From Dryococelus australis (Eukaryota > Arthropoda > Insecta > Phasmatodea > Phasmatidae): 64,000 nt of DNA. The notes under the pieces are model-generated. The model saw nothing but the letters and a program-made list of their open reading frames with translations, did no database searches and was not told the origin of the DNA. The stretch lies in contig CM056993.1 of assembly GCA_029891345.1 (NCBI GenBank), forward strand, positions 107,127,300 to 107,191,299, written 5' to 3'. How positions within the stretch are numbered: position 1 is the stretch's first letter; every line of letters begins with the position of its first letter. Positions 23,454 to 34,428 of this stretch are shown piece after piece. The translations under genes were made by a program, and so were the position numbers.

Positions 23454-24046
23454 TTTTGTTCATTCACTATGTTAAAATTTTCTCTCTGTGGCCATATTCG
23501 ACTAATCATTGTTTGCATATAAATCCAAATAAATATTTGTATTATGTTTATGTTTAAAACAAGTATGCTGTTATTCTGCACTTCAGCCATATATACTGAG
23601 GCCGGTAATTTTTGCCAAAGAACTTTTTATGAACGTAATAACTTTTTAAAGAGAACTTGAACTTTTACCCGAAACCTTAAGATCAACTGAACATGAACTT
23701 TTATAAGTTTATTTTGCACCTAATGAACTGAACTTTCTATAAGTTCATATTAATTGTGAACTTGCACAAAACTGCTAGGCGCTACCAACACACATGTTTT
23801 ATCACTGTTTTTTTTTAAATTCATATTAATTATTGACGAAACATTATTATAATTATAAACATTATAATTTATAGATATAATATGAATAACATTTCAATTT
23901 GACAGAAATAAAGTAACTTTTATGAACACAAGTATAAAACGCTTGTGATATATGGCATGTGTTGGAAATAACTAAACACGTCATACACAGGGAGATTTTT
24001 CAAAGGTTTGATTAAAAAAGGGTGAAGAAACCGCGAATAGTCTATA

Positions 24047-24784
24047 ATTGTTCTACTGCTCGGTTTTTGCCATAATGTGTATTACTCGTCTGTATTACTA
24101 CCTCTATAAAGTTTCAGTACCATAGATGCATCCTTCTGTGTGTGCTATTTTGATTGTCTGACAATGCATGTGTGTGTGTTTCTATATATGTGAGTATATA
24201 TACATTTATAGAAACACGCATACCATACATATTAATTATGTCAAGCTACTGTTATTGTTAAGAGTACGAGTCTGTAGAGTGTTTTTTTTTTTTAAATATG
24301 AAGGTTTCTGTTACAAGTAAAATCGTTCAGACACTAAGCAAGATTTGATGTCATAAAATCGGAAATACGTATAAAGGATCCAGAAAAAAAAAACAATGGG
24401 ATACTTTTATCATTACCTTAGCATAAAACTTCGTATCAAATGTAGCTATACGGCCATTTATGGAATAGGCTATGCTGAATGCACCTTTACTGAGACAACG
24501 CGTTAAAACTGCAAATGATACCAGCCATATCATTTATTTAAGTAAAAAACTGAGAAACACTATGGTATTTGCTGTAATTCTTAAAGCCAATATAACTGTC
24601 TTTGTACATTGATTCTAAGAAACTATGTCACATCAGTGTGTAATCAATTCCCTTTTGATTAAGTAGGATTGTTTCATGGTGCCTTGACATCTTACTGTAA
24701 GTATTTCTCGTCATCTGTGGTAACATTTTTACTGGAAACGACGTCGCGAAACACAATATATACGACGTCCGATTCAGTAGTAAG
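24047..24784. other. Unassigned AT-rich sequence
   Basis: No gene or repeat recognised except short (GT)n/(AT)n stretches near 24170-24210. Confidence 0.45.
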
Positions 24785-26347
24785 GGAAACTATTGTTTAT
24801 CTCCCGAAAATGATCCAACATAGGAAATGTACTACGTACAGTTGAAAGTGTACGACAACTACGTTGCAAAGGTGACACAACATGGAGTATGGATGCAGGA
24901 GTGTCCGATAAGGAACAAAGACAAACATGGCTGCTCGAAAGCACCATTTAATTTATTTACTCTTGTACATTCTGTCTACACACATATGAACACGTAAAAG
25001 CTGTTTAACATCCTTCAAAGTAATGTCCGAGGTTGTCCACGGTTCGTCAATGTGTGCTACCCCACGTCGAACTGCTGTTGCCGTCAGATGGAGTATGAGT
25101 GCATCCGTCCGACCGTGAGCACGTTACCCATGTCAGTTCTCGGACGAGAGCGGTGCTAAATGGACGTAACCATAGTCGAAAAGCGTGCGTACATCAAGAT
25201 AGTCGTGCGACGCGACCGCAATGCACGCGAGTGTCATGCAGAGCTGCGGGATTCATCGGGTAATCGTTCTATTCCCTATCGTACAGTGGCAAGGTGGTTT
25301 GGAGGCCTTCAAACAGGGAAGAGAATCAATAGCCGACCTACCTCGCAGTGGACGTGCCGTGTCAGCTGACTACGACGACGACGTGTCAGCTGCCTAATGG
25401 ACGACACTCGCTGGATTGTTACGGAATTAGCCGAGCATAGAGGTATTCCTGCGACGTCAGTGCGCCGAATTCTACGGCGGAACTTAATGTAATGAAGATT
25501 TGTGCCAAGTGGGTGCCATATCACGTAACTGAGGTAGAGAAGTGAACTCGATACGAGACGTGTCGTATCAATCTGGACTGCTTTCACCATGAAGGTAATG
25601 GCATGCTGAACCGCATCATTGTAATTTATGAAACATAGGCACGAGCATACGAACCCAAAATGAAGCGACATTCCAATGAATGGCGTCATCCTGGATCACC
25701 ACGGAGATACAAGATACGACAAAACCCGTCAGCCACAAAGCTGATGATCATTTTGGCATATGACAGTCGAGGTGTTTTAGTGTGTCCTCCAGTTCGTGAG
25801 GGCTGTACTGTAGATGCACAGTACTACCTGTCATTTTCGCGGTACCATTGTCGTCGTACAGTTCTAGAGAAACATCTTGAACTGTCGGACAGCGCTGTAG
25901 TCTTACATGACAACGCTAGACCTCATACAGCACGTAGCGGTACACGGTGTTTATGGCGTTGGGGATGGGAGGTGTTGCCACACCCTCCATATTCACCCGA
26001 TCTTAGTCCATGTGACTACGGTCTTATTCCAAAAGTGAGGAGGCCATTGCGCGGTAAACGCTTTGCCAACAAACAAGACATCGTCACAGCATTTTGACGG
26101 ATCTCATACAGCCGATGGTATTTCCCGTTTGCTTCATCGCTGCCAACGAACCGTGGACAACCTCGGAGACTACTTTGAAGGATGTTAAACACCTCGAATA
26201 TGTACGATATGTACCCGTTCAAATGAGTGTATACAAGATCCGTAAACCATGTGGTGTCACGTTTAAAACGTTAATGTCGTACACTATCAACTGTACATAG
26301 TACATTTCGTGTGCCGGATCGTTTTCGGGAGATAAACAATTGTTTCC
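24785..26347 (+). mobile_element. mariner element with extended inverted repeats
   Basis: Left end GGAAACTATTGTTTATCTCC and right end, on the other strand, GGAAACAATTGTTTATCTCC. The first 75 bp of the two arms match closely. Matching resumes further in, at GTTTAACATCCTTCAAAGTA and GAGGTTGTCCACGGTTCGT (left 25010-25050, right 26140-26190), so the arms extend for some 250-290 bp. The right arm includes the coding sequence for the transposase C-terminus. A clear TA duplication is not visible. The unit is 1563 bp. Confidence 0.85.
25160..26188 (+). pseudogene. mariner (DD34D) transposase pseudogene
   Basis: The span of 342 codons plus stop is the usual mariner length and its net frame is kept. 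It reads MDVTIVEKRAYIKIVVRRD at the start, then, in shifted frames, ADLPRSGRAVS (25335), MDDTRWIVTELAEHRGIP (25397), KICAKWVPYHVTE (25500), TRYETCRINLDCF (25560) and MLNRIIVIYET-stop-ARAYEP (25600-25655). The first catalytic Asp (normally IDETW) is Tyr at 25627-25629 and the following Trp is a stop at 25636. The second catalytic motif LHDNARPHTA (25906) and the third, HPPYSPDLSPCDYGL (25980), are kept, with 34 residues between the two Asp. The C-terminus is LGDYFEGC (ending 26185). Frameshifts near 25325, 25395 and 26095 and two stops leave it dead. Confidence 0.92.
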
Positions 26348-26402
26348 ATGGCTTCTGAATCAGTCCTCGTACACTCACTCTCCCTCTCTCTCTCTCACAC
26401 AC

Positions 26403-26404
<2 letters not shown>

Positions 26405-26483
<79 letters not shown>
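26405..26483. repeat. (AT)n microsatellite, about 39 units
   Basis: Uninterrupted AT alternation starting just after a (TC)n/(AC)n stretch at 26378-26404, 58 bp beyond the mariner end. Confidence 0.98.
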
Positions 26484-26485
<2 letters not shown>

Positions 26486-27347
26486 CTGGAGAGAAAATTA
26501 AGACGCATGGCTCCGACATACTGAGTATACGAGTACAAATCTTGGTTGACGTTGAGTTTCACCTTCAAAAGTTCTCGGCTAGACTATCGACATCAATAGT
26601 GATTTCAATCACCTTTCGCATCTTTCAAAAACTTCAATCCCTGGGAAGAAATTCTGTCCCTGATCATACGAACGATTAAGAGAGAGATGTTGCCTAAGCA
26701 GCAGCTGACTGCAATTGCCGTCGGCGTAGTTGGTAGATCGCGAAAATCCTGATCTGGATCATTTAAGTAGATCGTGCGAAAGCAGTCTGCAAACAACTTG
26801 CTTGACCGGGTTTCAACTTCCCTGTTTGCGAGTGTGGTGCTGTTTCCTTGTACGTTCGAGGCATTGAGCGCATTACTGTTTTGCAGACAAGCTATTTAGG
26901 ATTTTAACAAAATGCACTACCAAAGCTTGCGGTTCTGTATATCTGTAAGAAAATTCCCTTTTCTGTGGCCTGTTTATTGTATTTTTTTGACAGCGATATT
27001 TTTTTAGTGCCTCTACTAACTGTAAGTATGGCGTCAGATATGCATATATGAGTTTTTTTACTTATAAAATAAACCTCGGTGTGGGCTTTATGGCAATAAT
27101 TCATCCATCAGTCAAGCAATTGCGCAAAACTGCAAAAAAAATCTATTTTTACTTCAGTTATTAATATTATAGTGTATAAAATTAAATTAAAGTAGTTTTA
27201 ATTTGCCACATAACTTGAAAACTTCTCTGCGAATTATAAGACGTTAAGAAATTAAGATAGTTCTTCCTAATTCACTACTGACAAAACTATTTGTGCTCCA
27301 GTCATTGTCTACGCTACAGTAAGCGATTATACCGACAAGAATATGTA

Positions 27348-27390
<43 letters not shown>

Positions 27391-27509
27391 TTATATATAT
27401 ATATGCTATAAGTTTGTTAGTTAACGAGGACCGGCCGGCCACACCGTATAGGAAAAAAATAGGCAAAAGAGAACAGAATGCGCATGTGAACTGCGCAGGA
27501 GCCTCTGAC
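26484..27509. other. Unassigned sequence with microsatellite
   Basis: 26560-26880 is GC-moderate with a 63-codon minus frame (26605-26796) of unknown nature. A (TG)n/(TA)n microsatellite covers 27347-27405. Nothing else is recognisable. Confidence 0.4.
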
Positions 27510-27900
27510 TAGTGATGGGATAATCGCATAAGTTAGTATTACGAAAGAATATATTCCGATTATTTTTTAAAATCGAATATGTAATCGGTAAAAATAATCG
27601 ATTGTCTTGCTCTAATCCATACATAAAAATTTAACGCGAATACTGTATATTTCTATAAATTTGTTTAAAAGTATTCTCATTAAAAGAAATTTCGGTTTAT
27701 TTTAAAAAATTTCTGCTATTTTTAAAATTAGTTGCTTCAAAAATTATATTTTATATTTTTAATAAACGTGAAACATGTAGGTGTCTGCACTGTTATGTTT
27801 TGTTTTAGTATAAACAGTTGAAAACCGTGAATAAAAGAATTTTTAAATCATATTCGATGAATCGATTATAATATATTATTCTACGATAGTCCCATCACTA
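27510..27900. mobile_element. hAT-type MITE, 391 bp
   Basis: Ends TAGTGATGGGATAATCG and, on the opposite strand, TAGTGATGGGACTATCG. Flanked by CCTCTGAC (27502-27509) and ACACTGAC (27901-27908), which agree at 6 of 8 bases. The TAGTGATGGGA terminus and 8-bp duplication are typical of hAT. The interior is AT-rich without coding potential, and an ATCGATT motif recurs near both ends. Confidence 0.85.
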
Positions 27901-27908
27901 ACACTGAC

Positions 27909-28887
27909 CGTTTTCCAACACAGGATTGCTTTCCTGCCAATAGAACTGTCATAAATAACGCGGGTAGGATTTCAGACTGGAGCACTGCTTATGTGCGTTA
28001 GCTGCTTTGAGATGTTTTACATTTCCTCCAAAACAGTTTTAACGCAACTAGAATATATTAAAGTTAGTCAAAGTGTTTCATCGGCATAAAATCTCGGGTC
28101 TATTGAAAACCTAAATGTAAGAAAACACGTTCATCAACACTGAATATGATTCCGAGGAAGCATTCAATAAGCAACTTATTAAGTAGTCGCCTGGAGTAAA
28201 AATTGGGAAATGAAATGAGAGAAATCGCCCTCAAAATTGCCGGGAAAGGTTGGATCGGCAACACAAGGAATGAGACACAGGAGTGCTAGCCACCAGAGCA
28301 GACTTCCTCGATTTTTGGGTGCATTCCTGAAACAGGTTGATACTCGAGTAAGCTAGGGAATTATAAATAGCTACTTTGAACACAGCAAAAGAATGTGTGT
28401 CGGATGGCACGCGTCCCTTCCCCCTACTTTTGTCAGTCATCCGATATCAGTGAACTACAAGTTTTCTATTACGTTTTCGGTAGTATTGTATTACCGTCAT
28501 GTGTTTCTCTATACGAAACTAGCAGTTGGGCAAGAGTGGCTCCTCCTCATGATTCACGCGTTTCCGAGATACACGGCACTGAAATGCGAGCGCTTGTCAC
28601 ACGAGTTCCGAAAGGCAAGACGCTGGAATTTACTTATGCAATTCTTCAAAGAATCAGATAGTAAAATTCTGCATCCCATTGAAATTTAAGCGTATTTCCA
28701 TTCTGTATGCTACAGAAAGCACATTTAGCAGGAAAATCTTCAATTACTATACAGGAATCACAAACATTATCATGGTTTTATGATAGAAAACATTATTACA
28801 AATGTTAAAAACCGTTTGCATTATTGATATCATGCACATATTGTTCACCCACGAAAGTTATTTATTTTTATCAATGACACGTGTAGG
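27909..28887. other. Unassigned sequence
   Basis: Two overlapping plus frames (28393-28689 and 28395-28661) in different frames have no domain. No repeat recognised. Confidence 0.4.
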
Positions 28888-28989
28888 TATACACGATGTC
28901 CCAGGAAGTAGTGTCAAGCCGAAACAAGGAGATAGAATACCTCAAGCCCTTTCCGAAACACCCCTATGTATATTAAGTAATTGTTGATG

Positions 28990-29412
28990 AAGGCTGTTCA
29001 CGATAAAGTGAGCACTTTTGAAATAAACCATTGAAAAAAGCCACTGCCCCTACCTGCATATATTTTAACGGGCGCACTGAGTGACATGAGCCCAGTTAAG
29101 TTGGTAACGATGGATGGGAAGTAGTTCAATAACTTAACGTCTAATAAAAAGTGTTAGGTAACCATTTGCGATAACTTAAATTATTTATTTCGCTTAATTT
29201 TTATTTTAATGCATCGAAGTGTAAAAATTAGCATGTTTGTAACATATTTACTTTTCCAATAATTTCACAGTTTCACTTGTCCGACGCATGAATAAAGTGA
29301 TGAGGTTCATAGCAATGTTAATCTTACATAAGGCGGAAGAATACACAACGTGTATGCAAGTAGAACCTAAGCAGGGCTTTCAAAAGTGCTCATTTTACTC
29401 TGAACAGCTTAT
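28990..29412 (-). mobile_element. Family A MITE nested in an inverted-repeat arm
   Basis: Starts AAGGCTGTTCACGATAAAGT and ends ATTTTACTCTGAACAGCTTA-TA. It interrupts the left arm after TTGTTGAT; the uninterrupted right arm reads straight through this site (TTGTTGATAGTTAAAGGGCT on the opposite strand). Confidence 0.9.
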
Positions 29413-29889
29413 AATTTAGGGACCATAAATTTTTTTCTATGTTTTGTGCCTTACTCGCAGTTCCACAATAAATATTGAAATGGTGACATGAGTAAATGCG
29501 ATAGACGCTTGAATATTCGTTTTGGATTAGCTGACTGAAATGCTAATATAATGCAACAACATGTAAGTTCATATGTCTGGGAATGGCGCCGAGAAAAATA
29601 TCGCAAAACAGAAAAGATCGGAAAGCATAGTTTGTCCGTAATATTTGGTGACGTTAAAAAAAAAGTTCACATCAAACGTGTTTCTTACCTACTTCAAAAA
29701 CTTCCCTTTTTTATCAGCTACGTAACCGGCATATTTCATCGCTCCGCGTCTACAGCTTCATCCTAATAATTTTATTTCGAAATGCAGTATGTGCAAAGTT
29801 ATAATTTGTGAGAGTAAGTAAATATTTTCAAAAAATAAATTACAGCGTGCTCAATATGCATTTATTAGAAAAAAATTACAAACAATTTT

Positions 29890-30790
29890 CTAAATGAAGA
29901 CCCTCTTGTTCAATACAAAAACAGCATCGCCGAAAGAAGTTCTCTTAGAAACGTCGAAATGCAGTTGTCTTATTAGTTCCTCCAAAGTGTGGCATCCTGG
30001 GGAGTAAACAAGCTCTTTGTAATATCCCCACACACAGAAATCAATCGTGTTCAGGTTGGGGAACCTTGGAGGCCAGGTTATGAGTCCATCATAACCAATC
30101 CATCTTCCTGGGAAATTTCGGTTAAGAAAATACCTTACGCACAAGGCGTAGTGAAATGGTACACCATCCTTTTCAAATGTCATCTTTCTGCGTGTCTTCA
30201 AATCAACATCCTCTGGCAGTCTAGGTAGATCATTAGTATAGGCTGTTCACGGTAAAGTGAGCACTTTTTAAGGCCCTTCAAAATTTTCCCTTTAACCCAA
30301 TTTATATCTTCCTACTGCTTTTTAAATTAAAACTTGCAATGTGAGCAATAAACACAGTTTATCCATTTCACTACTCTCAGAATTTAACACTTAAGGCTAC
30401 AATAAGACATATTTATTAGTGGTTAATGCCTGTTGAGATGGCCTTAAAAAGTGCTCACTTTACCGTGAACAGCCTATAAAAACTTGGTGCTTTACAGTCC
30501 CTAGTAATTACACCACGCCAATCATTGTGCCACGTTTCTAGTCTTTGTATTAACACAAATTCACTTCGTTGCGCACTTCAACGCCTGCGAAAGAATTATG
30601 AAACAGTGCAGTACTGTAACTGTAATAGCCAATGTTAAGCAAGAGACTGACTGCAAAACAAGGACTGGTAAACACCAGTACCTGTCTCTCTCTAACACGC
30701 ATATAAATTCCAATGCATTCATCACAAACAATCGAATGGAGTTTAGATGCTCGCAAAAAATTTTTTGTAGTTCGTAATACACCAATTTGC
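29890..30790 (-). pseudogene. DD41D-type transposase pseudogene, split by a B element
   Basis: The continuous minus-strand part (30246 down to 29890) begins TNDLPRLPEDVDLKTRRKM, continues with FEKDGVPFHYALCVRYFLN, FPGRWIGYDGLITWPPR and LNTIDFCVWGYYKELVYSP, and ends LEELIRQLHFDV. There are 41 residues between the Asp of KDG and the Asp of IDF, which is the DD41D spacing of the Tc1/mariner superfamily. The family norm before DG is usually His, so the second catalytic block is altered. At 30238 a family B element interrupts the gene; beyond it (30479 onward) the frame continues with VKHQVF, with a stop a few codons further upstream. The N-terminal half is not recognisable. It lies inside the 28890-31318 element, whose transposase it presumably was. 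Confidence 0.85.
30237..30478 (+). mobile_element. Family B MITE nested in transposase remnant
   Basis: TA at 30237-30238 and 30477-30478, with ends TAGGCTGTTCACGGTAAAGT and CTTTACCGTGAACAGCCTA that are perfect inverted repeats over the first 28 bases. This is the best-preserved terminal pair in the window. Confidence 0.95.
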
Positions 30791-31320
30791 TAATTATTTT
30801 TTTGTATCACGTGTTCACTTACTCTTACAAATTAGACTTTCGCACATACCATCATTCGAATAACATTCTTAAGACAATGCCGTAGAAGTAGCGGGATGAA
30901 ATCTGCAAGGTGTGTAGCTGATAATTCGAGGAAGTTTTTGAAGTAGGAAGGGAACACATTAGATGAGAATTTTTTTTTTTTTTAAACGTCACCAAATATT
31001 AAGGACAAACTGTGCTTTCCGATCTTTTCTGTTTTTATTTTTCTGCGCGCCATTCTGACAGATGGACGTAAACGTTGTTGCACTTGATTCACCATTCAGT
31101 TAGCTAATCCAAAACAAATATTCAACCGTATATCGCTTGTATTCATATCTCCATGCCAATATTTATCGTGGAACAGCGAGTAAGACACAAAACATAGAAG
31201 AAATCATAGCCCTTTAACTATCAACAATTGCTTAACATACATAGGGGTGTTTCGGATAGGTATTGAGGTCCTCTACCCCCTCGTTTAAGGTTGACACTAC
31301 TTCTTGGCGCAATCTGTATA

Positions 31321-31679
31321 TTAACATTAGTTTAAATATTTTTTTTACTTGTGCCCTACAACGATAGTGATTATTACGATTGCCCTACACGACGAAGGGT
31401 TTCTCGCACATGGTCATTTTTAAGCATTCATAATGGAAATACATTTAATTAAATTATTATAAAAACAGTCTCTTAATAATTGTGTTTTTCTAAACATTTA
31501 ATAAGGTACATTATAGCTAAATATTTTGCACTGTTATAAAATATATGCATTCTTATGCCATGCGCAGCGTAAATCGTACGTTTCTGACGATTTCAGTATT
31601 GCTAACATTAGTTTGTACTAATGAGTTGTGCTTGCTGTACAGTGAAGGCACAGTGTGAGCTCCTTGGAAGCTACTGTAT
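31321..31679. other. Unassigned AT-rich sequence
   Basis: No gene or repeat recognised. Confidence 0.45.
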
Positions 31680-31870
31680 AGTCTAATCAGAGCCATATTC
31701 ATGGTATTTTCACACTTTTCGAATTAAACCTTTGAAAAATCACCCCATCTATGACATGCTTGTTTGTTTTCTCAATGTGTCACACATCACAAATCTTCTA
31801 TGCCCCTGGTAATAACTTACGTTTGACTTAATTGAACTTTCACTTATATTTTTTTCTGTAAGTTATATTT
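31680..31870 (-). mobile_element. Family C MITE, partial
   Basis: CCATATTCATGGTATTTTCA, then TTCGAATTAAACCTTTGAAA and TATGACATGCTTGTTTG, line up with the start of the copy at 62787. The matching fades after about 190 bp. Confidence 0.55.
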
Positions 31871-32638
31871 AATTAATTTTTGGTACAAAAACGTAAAGTA
31901 AATAGGTTTGTTGGAGTTGGTAATACACGCTATGAAATAGCTCACATGCAAAATATTGTCAAATGAAGGACGCCTGAGGGGCGTATACGAGTTCGCAAGA
32001 GACGGAGGCCTTAACAAAAGTAAAAATAAAATAACTAAATTTGATTTCTAGTTTATTCACTCCTCCATTATTTACAGAACTAAATAAACGTATTTCTTAA
32101 TTGTCTCTGTTGGTTACAGTCAACTAACCCATACTCATTTTCAACACGTGTTCAGTATATCTGTTGCCATCATTAAAAATGTCTTTCACTCACGCATCTA
32201 GTCCAGAAGTCCAGCCTGCCAGCCGGACACTCCACTGCTGAATACCCGCAGTCGCAGACTTCCCTTCCAGCTTGTCACTTCTCCCGTTGCTCGTTTTCTT
32301 TCGCTCCGAGCTAGGTAACTCATTCATTCATCATTGTTAACGCAACTCCCAGCCCGGAAGCCTGCCGCGAAATTTATAGAGTCGCGCCGTACCATCTGGA
32401 AGGTTCAACGCACACCGAGATGCGCTGAGAGAACGAGGCCAGCAATCCAGAGCATTCTTCATCTATCGGCCGGAAACAATACGACCAGAGTCCGCGGCGT
32501 GCGTCTCTAATTCGAAACCCGTCATTGCCTGGCCGTCCGCCATCGCTATCGTATAACAACTGTTTTTCCTTCTCTTTTATACTCGCGCGCCGGGCGGGCC
32601 CATGTCACAGCACAGACCAGCTACTCATAACAATATTG
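31871..32638. other. Unassigned sequence
   Basis: 32170-32610 is GC-richer, with a 61-codon minus frame and no recognisable domain; the rest is AT-rich. Confidence 0.4.
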
Positions 32639-33052
32639 TTATAAGCTGTTAACGGTAAAATGAGCACTTTTGAAAGTCCTACTTAAGATTTACTTGTATG
32701 CGCGTTATGTAGTCTTCCCCTTTATGTAAAATTAACATTTTCATGGGCCTCCTCACTTTATTGATACGGCGGTCAAGCGAAACTGTGGAATTATTAGAAT
32801 AGTAATTATTATACAAAACTGGTCCTTTTTACACTTCTGTGTATAAAAAATCAGAAAGCGATAGAAATAATTTAAGATATCACAAATTTTTAGCCAACAC
32901 TTTTTATTCGACTTTATGATGTGGAACTACTTTCCATCCATCATTATCAACTTTGCTGGGCGCATGTCACACGGTGCGTCCGTTAAAATATATGCAGGCA
33001 GAGGGCAGTGACTTTTTTCTAACATTGATTTCATTATTGCTCACTTTATATT
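32639..33052 (+). mobile_element. Family A MITE, right terminus lost
   Basis: Starts TATAAGCTGTTAACGGTAAA and is otherwise complete up to TTGCTCACTTTATA. The last 15 bp (normally CGTGAACAGCCTTTA) are replaced by a family C fragment. Confidence 0.85.
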
Positions 33053-33205
33053 GATTGCGCAAGAATGCGGTGCGTTGTCCTGCAATTTGTTTGGTGAAAT
33101 TTTGTCGACTTAGTCTGGCTTTGTTTGCACGAGCTGGAGGAATATACTGAAAGTATAACTTTAGCATGGCTTCAGAAAAGTTGTAAGTAACCTGCAATAC
33201 TTCTC
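33053..33205 (-). mobile_element. Family C MITE, fragment joined to family A
   Basis: AAGAATGCGGTGCGTTGTCC through TGGCTTCAGAAAAGTTGTAA matches the right part of the copies at 7.5 and 62.8 kb. The left part is missing. Confidence 0.7.
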
Positions 33206-33225
33206 TTGCCTCAAGTGACTGTGTG

Positions 33226-33488
33226 GCCGCGGTGGCGTAGTGGTTAGACTACTCGCCTCCCACCAAGGTGAACCATTCCATTCCGCCGGGAATGGAACCG
33301 GGTTCCATTCCCGGCGGGGTCACTCCCGGATTTTCGCACGTGGGAATCGTGTCGGACGATGGCGCTGGTCGGCGGGGTTTTCTCGGGGATCTCCCGTTTC
33401 CCCTCGCCCTTGCATTCCGGCACTACTACTTACTCACCTCGGCTCTCAAGACCTCGACGTTACGAGCCGCCCAAATCTCTTCGTTCTT
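33226..33488 (+). repeat. tRNA-derived SINE with palindromic B-box insertion
   Basis: Starts GGCCGCGGTGGCGTAGTGG, an RNA polymerase III A-box-like segment (TGGCGTAGTGG at 33232). It continues with the tRNA-unrelated body TTTTCGCACGTGGGAATCGT and TTCTCGGGGATCTCCCGTTT, and ends CTCAAGACCTCGACGTTACG. Around the B box an extra ~21 bp creates a perfect inverted repeat of two 17-base arms separated by one G (33283-33317). Without the insert the length is the usual 245 bp. Confidence 0.92.
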
Positions 33489-33999
33489 GACAGTAAAATT
33501 AAACCCAGCACATGTTCTTGCACATAAGTGTTTCAATGTTAGTGTTACTGTAAGTGATGAGAAAGGCATTATTAATATAGTACCTACGGCTGAAATCTTT
33601 GTAAAAAAAATACATACGTATGGAGGAAGGAGAGAAGATTATTTAGTAGCAAGAACAATAAACTTAAAACCATTTACAATGGATGAAGTATGTGTTACGA
33701 CATTTGTAGTTTAATTAAATGAATGTCTATGAATGTTTAATTGGTACTTATATGTTTCAGGAATAAAATGAATCCTTGGTCAGAATTCATATAAGATGTT
33801 GGTGCATATAATTCCACACTACATAAAAAAATAACTTTTCGTGGTCAGATTAATAATAATGAAAGATTAGTTAGTTACCTATTTTATGGGTTTGGTTATT
33901 TAATGGATTTGGTCCAGACTTACTAAATAATATTGTAAACGTCTGTAACAAGAATGATAGAAATAATAGTTTCAAATGGGTTGAAATTCACTTTTTGTA
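33489..33999. other. Unassigned AT-rich sequence
   Basis: An open plus frame (33268-33714) spans the SINE and continues 76 codons beyond it. The non-SINE part, with VTVSDEKGIINIVPTAEIF, has no domain I recognise and no sign of being translated, but it is the most protein-like stretch of this interval. Confidence 0.35.
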
Positions 34000-34428
34000 A
34001 ATACTGTTCATCGTAAAATAAGCACTTCTGATAGCCCTGCTTAAGATCTACTTGTATGCACGTTGTGTATTCTTTCGCCTTATATAAAATTAACACTGCC
34101 ATGGACCTAGTCACTTTATTCATGCGTCGCTCAAGTGAAATTTGAATTGATAAAAAAAAGAAAATATTTCAAAAATCTGCTCCTTTTTACACTTAAGATA
34201 CATCTAAAAAAAAAGTACAAAGCAAAATAAATTATTTAAGTTGTTAACAATGTTTATTTAACACTTTTAATCTGTCGTTAAGGTATGGAAATCCCTTCTA
34301 TCCATCGTTACCAACTTTACTGGGCGTATGTTACCAAGTACGCCCGTTATAATATATGGAGGCAGGGGCAGTGACATTTTTCTCATGTTTATTTCAAAAG
34401 TGCTCACTTTATCGTGAAAAGCCTTTAT
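34000..34428 (+). mobile_element. Family A MITE
   Basis: Starts TACTGTTCATCGTAAAATAA (first bases eroded), keeps all internal landmarks and ends CTTTATCGTGAAAAGCCTTTA. Confidence 0.85.

Larger units (their letters stand above)
22335..23774 (+). mobile_element. hAT transposon, internally deleted, 8-bp target duplication
   Basis: Flanked by identical CTAGGCGC at 22327-22334 and 23775-23782. The ends are CAGCGTTGTGCTGTGAAC and, on the opposite strand, CAGTTTTGTGCAAGTTCAC. Both CAG-type ends and 8-bp duplications are hallmarks of hAT elements. Subterminal GTTCA/TGAAC motifs are repeated at both ends. At 1440 bp including a 250-bp SINE, it is far shorter than an autonomous hAT. Confidence 0.9.
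22150..24046 (+). mobile_element. Family C MITE split by a hAT insertion
   Basis: The left half (22150-22334) begins ATAATCAATTCACAGTAACT. The right half (23775-24046) ends AAGAAACCGCGAATAGTCTA-TA. The two halves join exactly at CTAGGCGC when the inserted hAT element and one target copy are removed, giving a normal family C length of about 450 bp. Confidence 0.85.
28890..31318 (-). mobile_element. Long-inverted-repeat DD41D transposon with two nested MITEs
   Basis: TA flanks at 28888-28889 and 31319-31320. The left end TACACGATGTCCCAGGAAGT and the right end on the other strand TACAGATTGCGCCAAGAAGT start arms of about 500 bp. The left arm spans 28890-29830 but is split by a family A element; the right arm spans about 30810-31318. 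Shared landmarks include CCGAAACACCCCTATGTAT, GTTTTGGATTAGCT and AACAGAAAAGATCGGAAAGC. The interior holds a transposase remnant on the minus strand. Removing the two MITEs leaves about 1.76 kb. Confidence 0.85.

Noticed and set aside
26271..26519. Frame with a long Tyr-Ile repeat as a protein
   Set aside because: It is the translation of the (AT)n microsatellite.
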